From Viola odorata (Eukaryota; Streptophyta; Magnoliopsida; Malpighiales; Violaceae): a stretch of DNA of 64,000 nt. How positions within the stretch are numbered: position 1 is the first letter of the stretch; each line of letters opens with the position of its first letter. The stretch covers positions 19,886,407 through 19,950,406 of the forward strand of contig OY829539.1 of NCBI GenBank assembly GCA_963691705.1, read 5' to 3'. Below the pieces are notes generated by a model. The model was not told the origin of the DNA, ran no database searches, and saw only the letters and a list, made by a program, of their open reading frames with translations. Positions 1 through 12,237 of the stretch are shown in pieces. The translations under genes and the position numbers were made by a program.

Positions 1-504
1 AAAATAAATATAATCAGGCTGACCTGCGCATAGATTAAAATGCTTTTAATAAGTGGTTTTTTTTAAGATAAAAGATTGAACTTATCGGGAAAAAACAAGA
101 CATTAAGGTAAGTCCAACCTCTTCTGGACATTAAAATGGAGTGAGATTTAGAAGTGCAAAGCTGGTTCATGAAAATGAATTTTAAGTGTCATTTGACCCG
201 GGTTAGTTTTCCAGTCCCCGTTTCTCCGATCAGACCGGGTGCATCATACATGTGGTTCGCCCACTTTTTTTCATTGGACCAAATCAAATTAAAAATATGA
301 AATTATCGTTTAATTCCCCCGTCCTACATAACATCTTCAAAGAAAGAGTGTGAAATTGGTCAATAGCATATTATATTGCAAGCTTCTAGCCTATGCATAA
401 TGCATCTTAAAATGTTTCAGGTTTTCGGTCGTAAAATGCCAACAGCAGCTAAGATAAACAGCATACAGCTCTCACACATGTTTATATGCTACCTCCGGAA
501 GTTT

Positions 505-3500
505 TTACCGAGTATCCGATATTCGTATGTGCTGACGCTTGAAAAACTCTCTAAATCCGTAGGCACTAAGGTCATAGTTGAACTGCAAAATTATACAGAA
601 GAAACAGATCAGAAAAAGCATAATGTTAAAGCCAAAGAAAATGGAAAAAAAAAAAGAACTCTTAAGAAACTTGGCGATTGGATTGGCTTTAGCTGCTCTC
701 CACTCCAAAAGCATCAAGATTTTAGCAATTATCAATGCAAACTGAACTGTCACGGGTGAAAAAAGAAGAAAAAGAACCTACCTAAATTGCCACATTCCCT
801 TTAAATTACACAGAACTACAAATTTCTCCAGTACCCTATTTATCAAAAGCATATCACTTTCACCGACTAAACGGGATGAGTTTACACACATTATGTATTG
901 CATTTTAGAGACACAAAATGGGGGCAGAACTGTGAATTTCCTAGACCAGAAAACTATTAACACCCCTTATACTCTTAGAAGTAAATGAAGTTAAACAATT
1001 CCCAGAACTCACAGGTAGAACTTTAACAGAGTATTTTGTGATATTTGGATCAGCAACCCTTCCTTGGTTATTAGCCTGCAAAATAAATCATCAAATCATA
1101 TCTCAGGAGATTAGAAGCTAATGGTATAGCATTACAAGCAAGCTTTCACGATATATGCTGTATATATGGGAATCAGATGAACCAAAAATTTGAAGGTGAC
1201 ATTCACAACAAAAGATGGAAATTATCACAAAATTATATACCACCGCAAAGCTCGTTTCAAAATGCAATGAAAGAAAATAGAAATATAAATTACCTATGTA
1301 GACACATTGTTCAACCAAAATCTGCTTGACTGGTTAAAAAAGAAACAACCAAAATCTGCTTGGTGAGCAACATGATAAAGAAACTACAGCTTGTTTTATT
1401 TGCAGCAACAACCTTTAAGACTTTGTTAAAAGAAACCATAATGTTTTGTCTCTCTCTGAATGAAACACAAAGCCCCTCCATCACAAAATCAAATGAGGCT
1501 GAAGCGAGAGCATTAGAAACAACACTTTAGTTATTGGAAATGAATTGAAGCACATGATTCACTGACTTGAGATATCCCATTAGGTTGAATTCAACAGGAA
1601 TAAATTTAGGTTTTGAAACTTGATTTGATATCAAGTACTATACTCCCTTGTTTTGTATTCTTCCTGATCCATTGCCCATCAAGCCATATCGAAGGATATA
1701 CTAATTTATGGTGTTCCTGTAGGCCTCTAAGTCGGATCCTTTTCACTTTCATATACATCCATTTTCCACATGGATACTATTTTCTTGCTTGAGTTCTGGA
1801 CCTGCTCCATTTCCTTATTAGTACCATCTTAAAGAAAATACCACTGCTATTGCAATGGCTGTCTGGTGAACCATCTCTACAACCACATATCTCCCACAGA
1901 ACCATGAGCTCTAGCAGCTCTTATGCCCAGAACTTGAACGAAACACCATTGTCTTCATCTTATTCAACTTGTCTACAAAGAGAAACAATTTGCTCTTACA
2001 TGGGAAATCCCAAATTAAGCTTCATTTCCCATTCCATTAGCTCAACTTTCCTGCCGCCAAACAAAGCAAAGTAAAGAGGGGCAATAAGCAACCGCAAGTC
2101 ACCCTCTCCCTTCGGAAATCCAGATATTGTCATCTAGGTACACCATTTTCCAAATCTCGAAGAAATGGAGACTACTAAATTCTAGATTTAGAATTGTTTT
2201 TTGACAATCATACACTATTCTCAGAGGAAAGAGCATTGATGCACTACAAAAAGTTGATGGATTAGTATGGGTATGGTAAGGTAACAGTCAGTAAGCAAGC
2301 ATCTCCTAGCATAGACACTGAAGCAAGTGTTGTACAATAGATTCTAGCACCACAATAGCATGCTATCAGTCATTGTGTGGGGACACCCATTTTATGGAAC
2401 CCATTTGTGTCAGTCAATAGCTCTACTTACTATGTGAGATTCATTACGTTAGTTCTCCCAGATATGGTAATAATCAAAAGTAAACTCCTTTAGTTTTACT
2501 CAGAATTTAGAAGTTATGGTCGCGGTTGGCGAATTCCAAATCAAATTCAAGAGAAAATAAAAGATAAGAAAAGTAGAAATAATTTCAATTTTCCAAATGT
2601 GCCTATACTACTTCTGTTAAAGGGGAAATTCTACCAGCAGATAAGCACCTAAGAAGTAGTGTCTCAAATCCGTTTAACTAGAGCAAAAAAAGCAAGAAAT
2701 AGTTCACATTAGTCAATGCAATCATCAAGTAAAAAATGCTTCAAAACAATCACTGAGAATAAACTCATAAGTCAGTAAAGAAGGACCATATTACCTGTTC
2801 TGGGCTATGGAATATCTCAATGAATGGGTATTCCTTCCTCTGACGTGATATACAGAACCCAGGATACTTTGGACATTCAACCTGGAAAAGACCAATAACT
2901 GTTGGTGCAAAACCAAAGAATAAAATGCATGAAAGTTTTCCGCAGTGTTGCAAATAAAATTTCTTGCGATGATTATCCAACAAGCCAAACTTGATACAGT
3001 ATAATTGCTCAAGTGAATTATTTGCTCTCCATGACATTCTGTGGTATTTTGAGTAGCAGATTGCACAATTAACCAACTAGCCAAAATTCATATAAGTGAA
3101 TTGCTCAAGTGAACTCTTTGATTTCCAAGACATTTATGGGTGGTCAGAGTATCAAGAGGGATGTGCTACTAGGAAGAGACATGGGAGGAGCAATGGGGAA
3201 TCTTAGTCAGCACTATGCATGGTTGGCTTGTTGGAGAGAGAGAATGCAAGTCTAGTGAAGGTCCCAAGTTCATGAATGGGAAAAGTCGTGAAATGAGAGG
3301 TGGAATGGGGTATCAATGGGAGAAGGTAGTGCCGCTAAGCAGATAAGATTGTGCCATGTTTTGGAATGAATAAGGTGAGGAATGGGATATGTCCATGAAG
3401 ACACATTTATATCAAAGGCCACTAAGAAAGATCGAAGAGGCACATGCTCTCTTTTGATGAGGCCCCATTCCAAACCAACCAAGCCAAATGTCCCCAGCCA

Positions 3501-4768
3501 CCCCAACTAATCAGGATAAATTATGGACTCACCATGACCTCCATGATTAATCCAAACACATTCTAGTACTAATAACAATACATAATATACGTAATGATAA
3601 TGATGCACCTATATCTTTTATTCTTTTTCATTGCATCTATAATAATAGATATAATTCTGTACACAGTGGTTGGGTTAAAAGGTTGGTATCAAGAAAAATC
3701 CAAATGATATATTACATGAAAAAAAACACCCCAACATCATGAAAGAGCTGACTGTTTGAACTTTGAAGTTGATACATTGTGCAAGGTGTTTCCAAGGGCA
3801 ATCACCTATGGCCAGCTCAATTATCACCATTCACTACTACATTAAGGTACACAATTGCACATATGTTTAAGGAGATAAATGTTATCTCAAGTTCATCAGG
3901 CAAATATGGGAACCCTGCTGTCATTGATGGAAACACTAGAAACCATATATTCAGAAGTTTTACTAAAAATTTACACCCAACAAATGATGCTTCCTATGCC
4001 ATGTTGATTTGGAGTTAAGGTCAGGTATGAAGCTCTTCCTTGACATTCTTTATTGTTGATATGATGCTACATTTGTTCCATGATTGGATCTTTTTTCCTC
4101 AGTTATCTTTTTCTGCACTTTTCTAGATTACTTATTTACTGAAGGACTTTGATTTCACCATGAATTTTTGTCACTAAAATCTCTTCTCAAGAAAACCTTT
4201 AAAATCATCTCCAATTATAATTTTCCCAAAAAACACTTTGATCAGGAATAGATTGTTAAGAATTAAACTCTTCATCCTACAACATTATGAAGCATATATC
4301 GAAAAAGTAGAAAAAACTTACGCGCATGAATTTGACATGCGGATAAAACTCAGCTGCAGCTTCCTCGAGAACACGATCAAGATGCTTTGTGTAATTACCT
4401 CTGCATTACCCAAAATCCAAGCCAATAAACAAACATGAAGATAAACCACCATAATCATATGATGAGCAAAACGAAAGAGTACAACCAACCTGATGGTAAA
4501 GGCAACAACCACAGGGTTCCTTTCGTGGAGAAGCTGCACAAATTCACGCTCGGATGTGAAATGAATAAGCCGTGATGGACCCAAATCTTTGGGGTACCCA
4601 GTATAGTACCTTAAACACCACCATTTCCATGTTAAACCACATCAACGCCAGGACCCAGGAGGGAAAAAGTAAGAAAAGGAAAAGAGCAATGGAATGAGAG
4701 GGGTATCCTTACTTGCAGGAAGAGCGGAGATGGGCCATCATTTTGTTAAGAAATGAATGCTCCTCCAT
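505..4768 (-). CDS. Thioredoxin-fold protein, six exons, 160 aa
   Basis: Coding exons on the minus strand are 4713-4768, 4490-4609, 4322-4400, 2795-2881, 1013-1075 and 505-582. Every junction has a GT donor and AG acceptor, and the 483 coding bases stay in one frame. The protein starts MEEHSFLNKMMAHLR and ends RQHIRISDTR. Its middle has the strand-helix pattern of a thioredoxin fold: VVVAFTIR at about residues 52-59, then HVKFMRVECPKYPGFC, then YPFIEIFHSPEQ. The usual CXXC site is absent; only C88 and C95 remain, six residues apart, so classical dithiol reductase activity is doubtful. I recognise it as the plant 'thioredoxin superfamily protein' type but cannot give a symbol or a demonstrated function. 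The ATG at 4768 is the first one in a conserved-looking start. The introns of 1.4-1.7 kb hold no other gene I can support. Confidence 0.85.
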
Positions 4769-4978
4769 TTGACACCACACAATCCCACGTTCAATTAACC
4801 AGCTGAATCGTTAAATTAAGAGACTTCAATTATGTTCCAGAAACAAGACAAAAGGCAAGTCTATTCCTTTCAAGCATTTTAACAAGCATGTGTGGGGCAA
4901 AAAATGAGAACGGTTGGCTTACACACAGCAGCAGCGGTAGAGCGCTAGTAGTAAAAGATGTAATCGAAGTGGGTATTA

Positions 4979-5220
4979 CTCCCTCCGTCCCTCAATGATT
5001 GTCGTTTTATCTTTTGTTTTTACTGTTTCGGCACGTATCTTAAAACGATCGACAGACGGCCTATTTTGCCCCTAATTTTTTCTGGGAAGTACGTTAAAGA
5101 TTAACGCACGTTCAAAAAAAAATTCGTTGGGGTCAAATAGTGTCTCATCCGGCCTCTCAATATACATTTCCTACTGAATATTGGGATGCGAAGAAGACAT
5201 TGATTGAGGGACAGAGGGAG
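4979..5220. mobile_element. Stowaway-type MITE (Tc1/mariner)
   Basis: A 242-bp AT-rich element starts CTCCCTCCGTCCCTCAAT and ends with its near-perfect inverse (ATTGAGGGACAGAGGGAG). It is flanked by TA on both sides, the Stowaway target duplication. It lies about 210 bp upstream of the start codon of the thioredoxin-like gene, so inside its promoter or 5' UTR region. Confidence 0.9.
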
Positions 5221-5222
5221 TA

Positions 5223-6699
5223 TAATTTAGAATCTTACACCAAGAATGGAAGAAGAAAGAAGTAATGGAGGAATGGAAGACAGAGCAGAGCTTTCCCGCC
5301 TGGTAAGCCAATTGGTCCCAATTTTATCAGTTGAATCCACCTGTCCGGTGCCGTCTTTGAAAATCATGATTAAAACACTAGTTAAAACATATTTAGTCAG
5401 TAATCTTCCGCCTACAATAGTTTGAGTTTTAATCTAAAAAATTAGTGAATTATTAAAACCTTAAAGAAATAATAGGTAAAACAAAAAATGTAAAACTAAA
5501 GAAATAGTAAAAGAAAAAATTAAGGAAATAGAATAAGTGAGTAAATGCTAGATTTTTTTTATAAAAAAATGAACAATGAAAATGGAGCAACAAATAATCG
5601 GTGGTATGCAACATGTATTATAGTGCGGAAGTCATCCAATAAGAACAATATTCTAACATACCAAGACATTGATTTTTTTTGTTGGAAGTACAGTTATTAC
5701 AATTGTGCGAAATATAAAAGGGATGTATAACTCATTATTTATGACAATTGTTGAAAATCTAAAAGAGATAAAAAAAAATTACAAACCAATCACATAGAAA
5801 ATCTAACTTAAAAACCTAGTTAATTAGGAATTTTTTTTTGTTACTTAAATATGATATCTAAACGAAACAAAGGAAGCGAAAAATAGAAATATAAGAGATG
5901 AAAAAAAAACTCACTAAATTTATTTAATTGACCCAATAAATAATTTATTTTACTTACTTATAAAAATATAAATTCAGTAATTATAATTATAAAAATTAAA
6001 TCAACTTAATAGACAAACTCACTCAACGCATTTGTTAATCAACGTACAATAAATAAAAACAACAAACACAGACCGACACCTTACTTACATTAAATTCTAA
6101 TAAATTATATTAAATCAGGTATTCCAATTATGTAGCCTGTCAATAAATGAAACCCTAGCTACCAAAAGAAAAAAAAATACCCTCTCAAATTTTTTTCTAT
6201 TTCTAGGGCTCGTTGTACGGTTTGTATTAAGTGATGAGGTACATTTTTCCTTTTGTTTTGTTTGTTTTTTATTCTCTTAGTATGTCATGTATTATCTCGT
6301 CGGGTCTATAAACTAGTGTTTTTGGATTTCCTTAAAGTCTCTTGCGTATTGAATCATCTTCCTACTTGTGGTTAGAGAAGATGGATGTAATTGTGTAGAT
6401 GATGATGAAGGCATAAATCTGATGGCATTAGCGGCAAGACCGTTGATAAAACACATTTTAAATTTATTTTTACTACATATGTGGTCACGAAAGTGGCAAG
6501 TTCAAAGTCTCTAACCTTTACTAACATTCCACCTTCAAAGAGATTCTAGTTGTGAAGAATTTTATAGAAATTTTAAATTTCATCTAGTGAGACAACACTT
6601 CATGATCGAAATGAATATGTCACAATTCCCCAAGATGCTTCAGTTCAAACAGAAATAGATTCCAAATGCACAACTCCTCCGATGGTCTCAATGGTTTAG
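5223..6699. other. AT-rich intergenic stretch, no gene seen
   Basis: This stretch has very high A+T with many A- and T-runs. The only reading frame of any length (5545-5730) has biased low-complexity composition and no recognisable motif. I see no repeat ends or RNA gene. Confidence 0.6.
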
Positions 6700-8095
6700 T
6701 AAGTGATTGACGTTTATTTTCATGTATTTTTACTATCTTAAACCACCTTGGTTATGGTAAAAACAATCTCTTTCACGTCAATTTGTGGTCTTTTGAAGGA
6801 AGTCTTGGCCAAGAGAAGAAATGAAGGAAAAATATGTCGTGAGCGATAAAGTGGCAATCTTGGCCGCAGTCTTGGCCAAGATTGCAGAGATAGAGGCGTG
6901 CTCATCATGGATTCATGGAAGGCGGGTTCGGATCAAGAAGCCAGCTGGCTGTTACATCCCTTGGATGAAATCTCGGATGTAATCTTATTTGAACGAAACA
7001 ATCTGTTTAGATATTTATCTTGTTTTATTTTGAATTAAAACAATTGGGATTTTATCCCCATCTTTTAGGCATTTGAAGTTTGAAATTTGGAAAGAAACAT
7101 GAGGGGTGGGGACTCTAACCTTGTTAAAGGTTAGGGAAGGCTGTCAATTACGGGATCTTCCTTCTTCCAACTTCGGGTTCTTGTAAAACTTTCGCTCTAT
7201 GATAATTCGGTTTTGAATATCACAGATTTTATTTTAATTCATGTTCTTCAATTATTCTCTTCCTTAATTATTATGTCTAGTAGCTAAACACCAAATTCTT
7301 CGTAAGGGTTGAGTGAGCGTACTTGTGATTCGTGAGACCGATCATTCTTATTATCCTCTCGTTCATAATCAATTCAAGTTCTATTTTAACAAACCGGTTC
7401 CCGTCTAGGCTAAGACTTGATCGATCTTAGGCAAGACGACGAATTTGTAGCCAGTCACAAAGGGGACGAGCGAAACCGGAGTGACGAAGTAGGCAGCTAA
7501 CCTCACGGGGGTTAGTGAACTTGAATCGATATAGGCCTAACCAGACTGACAATCTAGGGCTCCGAGTTAGGAGTAGCTTGGCCTAGACTCTGTCTTTCCC
7601 TACGCCATTGAGAAAACGCATGTGCCTCAAGCCAGCAGCCAATTGGATAAACCCTTTAACTAGCAAGGTGTCCACTGGCTAGGATCACTAGGAAATGGGG
7701 TACCCTACAAGTGATTTGAATAGGAGGAAAGTATGATTGGAAAGGGGTTCCTCCCAATCTATAGTAGAGTTATGAGAGAGAAGAAGAAAATCTAAAGGTC
7801 GATGATCGATTAAACAAGGAATGCGCTCACAAATTCACCCTTACTGGGAGTTTACCTCATGACAGTTCACAACCAATCTCAAGCACCAATCTTAGCTAAG
7901 ATTCATCTCTACCTAAGATTGCTTCCTTTTATTTTATTATTGCTTGTTCTCTTTTATGCTTTGTTTATCTTAATTGTAGGAACAAAACCCCTCAACTCCA
8001 GTAACGAGGAAGTCGAGTCAAGACTACAAAAACCCCAACAAGATCTCTGTGGAGGAACCTCTTATCATGATCTACGAGTCCCTTGTGGACGAGTG
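6700..8095 (+). mobile_element. Decayed Athila-type LTR fragment
   Basis: This stretch shares short landmarks with the Athila-type LTRs at 38-51 kb. It has the palindrome CTTGGCCAAG (twice near 6,800-6,890), TTATTATGTCTAG-like sequence near 7,270, and the block AACCCTTTAACTAGCAAGG near 7,655, which parallels 39,361 in the same orientation. No clean TG/CA ends, primer-binding site or target duplication are visible, so the limits are approximate. Confidence 0.45.
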
Positions 8096-8099
8096 ATAA

Positions 8100-9300
8100 G
8101 TTGTATTCCTACCCCATTTCTATATCTTTTTACAACTAAATTTGATGCCCTCGACACGCAATCAGTAAGTATTCTTTCTTTGCCACTCATATCTCTAGAA
8201 ATAAAAACTAATCCCATATTTTATGTCCAGACCACCACAATCATACATATTAGCTACCTATAAACCAAAATTTTCCAACCTTCCCTATATTTGCATGATG
8301 AATCCTTCCTTGTCCAAAAATCCAGTCTCACATTTCCCCAATCCTTTTCAAAAACATGTTCCACCAGAAATTCCAAAAATCATACGTACAAATACTCTTG
8401 ATCAAGAATCCTATAAACCCGTCCTCTATTACCAGTCTAAAATCATTCAAAAGTATGGCAACACCGTAATCAAACTTGTTGAGCTTCACCTAAAATACCT
8501 TTTTTTATCCACCTGTTTTGACTAACCTCTTTGTTTCATGTACCCACAGAGGTGCTTCACTTATTTTGAAATATGTGTCAAAATTATTATACAGGTATCC
8601 AGTTCAACATCAAAGAATTATGGCGACTAGTTAGAATGACCTAGTATATGCCAAACTTTGAACATAATGGACATCTCACACCGTTCCTACAGTGTTACCA
8701 CTTACTCTTATATTGGGAGGTCCTATGCAAAGATGCATGGATGAAGACTAGCAAACATCCAAAATATTCAATTACAATAATGGGTCACCAAATGGATTCA
8801 TGGTTTTCATTTTCCGTTGTTCTTATCGCAAAATCGTCAATGTTACCATAAAAGACTCAATTCTATTCCCTCAAGTTACACCCTACTCAGCTAGTGATTA
8901 TGAATTTGGTTATCCATGGGATTTCTAAGAAAAAGACATGAGGCTCTACCAAAGGAGAATCAGTGAACTCAATCGCACAATCCATGAAGAGATATGTCCA
9001 ACAACGAAAGAAGATGCACCATGGGAATTCATACCACCTGAATACACGAGGATGTATCAAGACGACTTCAAGAAGTATTACCATTCAAAAAGACTCAAAT
9101 TAGAATCCATGATAGCACCACCTCAACAGACAGATAAGAAAAATCATATGGAATGCATGTTAGCTCAGCAAGCTACTCAAGGAGGTGATTATACGTCATC
9201 ACCAACTCAGCAAGCTACTCAAGGATTATCACATGTAGATGACCGCCCAACACATCTTTATGTAAACTTAGGAGATAACCCAGAGGATCCCTATTTGTAA
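8100..9300 (+). pseudogene. Decayed polyprotein-like reading frames, family unresolved
   Basis: Successive open stretches in shifting frames (8223-8525, 8648-8851, 8938-9300) read like one broken protein. Motifs include PVLYYQSKIIQKYG and, near the end, a glutamine/threonine-rich segment with a duplicated QQATQG. The last frame ends at 9300, and a strong plant TATA motif follows 440 bp later. That arrangement fits the end of a retroelement or endogenous pararetrovirus-like polyprotein followed by its promoter. I see no protease, reverse transcriptase or zinc knuckle, so the family stays open. It is clearly non-functional. Confidence 0.35.
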
Positions 9301-9742
9301 TATCTAGCTGAAGGAAATGATAAGTTTGCCTCAAACTCCACCACTAAATAAACTAGGGTAGCAACTACTTCCAGGTGAAGGAACTTCACAAGCAAGTATT
9401 TCCAGAAATAGGAGCTTCATTACCAAGTCCTTCCAACTGAAGTTTTACATGTACAACAGTATTTTTTGTAGTGTCTTATATTATTAGGCAGTTTGTTTGC
9501 TTGTAATAAGAAGCAACAACACATCACATGTGTTGCTTGTTTCCTTATTAGTAGGTATCATGTGATTATCATATGTTTATCATATGATAATTGTGTGTCC
9601 TATTAGGGAGTTGTCTTGTTAGGTTTTTGCAATTTTATAGCCTATACAACCTGCAGTAGGATAAGCTAAAACCATGATTTTCAAGTGAGATGTACCAGCA
9701 CATACACATGGGTTAGTTAGTTGTAGGCTATATCATCCTTCC

Positions 9743-9752
9743 CTATAAATAG
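9743..9752 (+). promoter_or_regulatory. TATA box of a retroelement-like promoter
   Basis: CTATAAATAG lies in a short pyrimidine/purine-flanked context (CCTTCC before it, AAGGAGG after it), about 440 bp downstream of the decayed polyprotein frames. The setting resembles an LTR or pararetroviral promoter. No intact gene follows it. Confidence 0.4.
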
Positions 9753-9830
9753 AAGGAGGTATCCATTGTAAAAATCATTAAAAAAAATCAAATAAAACTC
9801 AACCTACAAACTTCAAAAAAAACATGCCCA

Positions 9831-10467
9831 ACTAAATATACTCTTTATCTGTCCAAGTTTCTTTTAAATTAGTTATTCATTTCTGACTATAAAACCTCAA
9901 CCTTTCAAAAATAAAGGTTTCATAGGTATCGATATGGTCTGCTTCAGCAATTTGTTCGCCCAAACCATGAGATCAATTATTCCAGCAATTCCAGCAAAAA
10001 ATGAAGGGTGCATGGTTAGCGTCATGGTTTTCTCCAGGAAATCATAAAGAGCCGCTCACTACTCAAGGTATTATCATTTATGGTTGAAGTATGATACAAC
10101 CAGGGGTTTGATAAGAGACTTTTATTTATTGACTAACATTTTTCTTCTTTTTATGGTTACACCCTTATTGTATTTTTTTTCAGTGAAAAAGACAAAATTA
10201 AATCTTTGGTCATTATGGTTACAAGCTTTTTTGATCTATACTTACTAGATTATACTTTTTGTTTCATAAAAATACAACGTTTTAGCATTTTGCACAGAGA
10301 CTAAGGAAGTGGATTTTGGTTTTTTTTGTCTATAATGCCCCTCTAAGGTAGATATATTTGTAAAAAAGATAAATTTTATGAGTATTAATTAGGAATATGT
10401 TAGTAACATTTAATTGGTAAATCCTGTTCTCCTTGAAATGTCATTGTGTATGAAACTTGGGGAATAA
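9831..10467. other. Intergenic, nothing recognised
   Basis: AT-rich sequence with no supported gene, RNA or repeat end. Confidence 0.5.
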
Positions 10468-10810
10468 GTCTTTTGATTTTATTTTTACGGTTAGATGTGT
10501 GATGTGTTTATTAAGTTGTAAATTTTGTTAGGCACATATACTCAGTTATTTGTAATAATAACTTTTACACTATTTTTCAATTATGCACTTACAAGACTGT
10601 GAGTCTTTTAATATTATATTTACGATTAAATGGGTGGTGTGTCAACTGAGTTATAAATTTGATTAGGCACATTCTTAGTTATTTGTAATAATATTTTTTA
10701 CACAAGAGTTTGTAAGTTTTTTTTTATATTATATTTTACGATTAGATGAGTGATATACCCAATGAGTTATAAATTTGACTAAATACATGGTCAAACTTGT
10801 TTGTAGTAAT
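10468..10810. repeat. Three diverged tandem units of about 105-135 bp
   Basis: Units begin near 10468, 10602 and 10708. Each has a T-rich run, then TTTACGATTARATG, then a GAGTTATAAATTTG-like block, then CACAT...TTATTTGTAATAAT. They are diverged and the spacing varies. They could be internal repeats of an AT-rich MITE or LTR. Confidence 0.7.
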
Positions 10811-11085
10811 ACTTCCTCTCATCATAAATAATTGAGGTCTCAATATTAAAAAAATGTATCATAATTGTTTTGAATTCTTGTAAATTTGTATGGTATTTTA
10901 ACAAAGATTGATACATTTCGTACTAATGGCAAAACCAAATACATGCCGGGAATTAACATCCTCCATCAAAACACTGTAACACGGTCCTTTAGAACTGATG
11001 ATGGAACCAAGAAGTTTAAGTTAAAAAAATCGATCTGGAGACATTGTCTCTCTTAATTCGTAGAATTATCACTCATTGGTATCAT
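10811..11085. other. Left flank of the large Tat-type element
   Basis: AT-rich sequence with no gene. The junction with the truncated LTR is at about 11086 and shows no clear target duplication. Confidence 0.5.
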
Positions 11086-11488
11086 ATCTGTGGTTGCTGA
11101 ATGGGTCCCTCTGTGGGGTCCGGCTTGCCGCGTGGTACCTGAAAAGCACCGGAGGGGGCCTCCGGCGTAGAGGCTCCAACGGTCAAGTTAGTACGAGAGA
11201 TGTGTGAATAGTGAAGGATTTTAGTGAATAGTGCAGTTTAGAGCTTACCTCCCGTTAGTGGGGGATGGGGGGGTATTTATAGGCCTTTTCCACTTGAGTC
11301 GGTGGGACACGTGTCGCCAGGACGCCGAGTTCGTTAGCGGGACACGTGTCTCCCACGGACGCGTATCGGGTCTGTTAGGCCGTTAGCCCCAAGAGACGCG
11401 CTGGACCGTAGTTTGACTGATACGTTGGCGGTGGTCCCCCTGAGGGGGGGAGTCCATAATGCCCCTGTAGTTTGATTATGTATTATCA
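11086..11488 (-). repeat. 3' LTR of the Tat-type element, outer end truncated
   Basis: This copy is about 90 percent identical by eye to 30805-31247. It lacks the outer 55 bp, including the terminal TGATAAT. It keeps a 22-bp segment (CCTGAGGGGG...CATAATGCC) absent from the other LTR. On the minus strand it has TATAAATA (11274-11281) and two GACACGTGTC palindromes upstream of that. Confidence 0.85.
11274..11350 (-). promoter_or_regulatory. LTR core promoter with paired G-boxes
   Basis: On the minus strand there is TATAAATA (11274-11281). Two identical GACACGTGTC palindromes (11306-11315 and 11341-11350) lie upstream of it, each with a CACGTG core and 35 bp apart. CACGTG with flanking A/C is the plant G-box/ABRE bound by bZIP and bHLH factors. 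Regulation is inferred from motif and placement only. Confidence 0.65.
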
Positions 11489-12091
11489 TGCCTGAACGAC
11501 GACGAGCCCGAGTGTTTACCAAGGGCTTAGTATGATACCTGCCCGATTGCGGGTCCGTTTGTTCCTTTAGGCGCGTTTTGCTGGTATTATGAGGCGGCGT
11601 CAGCCCCTTTCTCAGTCCGCCCGTTTGCGGTGTCATCAGGGCTTGTGGGTAACGAAATGGCCGTTTAGGACTGCTGGCCGTTAGAGGCGGTCGGTGGATT
11701 ATGCTCTGCTAGGGAGTTGTCTCCTGTTTGCTTGCGGGGCCGATAGCCTGCTTGGCTATTCGCTTGTGAATTCGTTTGAAGAGAATGGGTTGTGAAGCTG
11801 GGCTGTTTAGAAAAAGGGGGCATGGGTCTTCTCCATTTTTGTAGTCTTTACATTTTACTTTTGGGCCGACTATTGATAGCGTCCTGTCTCATTAAATGCG
11901 GAGCAGGGGTAATGATGGTTGGATGCGCGTGCGCGCTTGCGTGGCGCCCGATCGTCTCTTTGCGGTCAGATCCAAGTTTGAAAATCGAGAAGGGACGTTT
12001 GAGTTGGCCGAAGCGGTTTATCCATTCGTGAGGAAAGGTGTTTCCAAGGGTTTCCTCCGCCACGCGTCGCTTTCTCATCAGTTGTGTGATG

Positions 12092-12100
12092 CCCTATACA
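12092..12100 (+). promoter_or_regulatory. Candidate TATA element of the antisense gene
   Basis: CCCTATACA lies 138 bp upstream of the ATG at 12238, followed by a pyrimidine-rich leader. It is weaker than the TATAAATA boxes of the two smaller antisense genes. Confidence 0.4.
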
Positions 12101-12237
12101 GCGCGCCGCTCTCCTTTTCTCCTCCCTTTCCAGAAAAACAAGAGAGAAGTCAGCAAATTTCGCAAAAAATAGAGAGACTTTCTTCTTCTTCCTTGCCCAT
12201 TCTAGATTTTTCTTCCCTTCTTTCTCCTTCTTATCTC

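Noticed and set aside
8100..9300. Definite endogenous pararetrovirus
   Set aside because: No RT, protease or zinc-finger motif is visible, so the assignment was kept open.
11334..11636. Open frame of 100 codons on the minus strand
   Set aside because: It overlaps the LTR and has no domain; it is a chance frame in GC-rich sequence.
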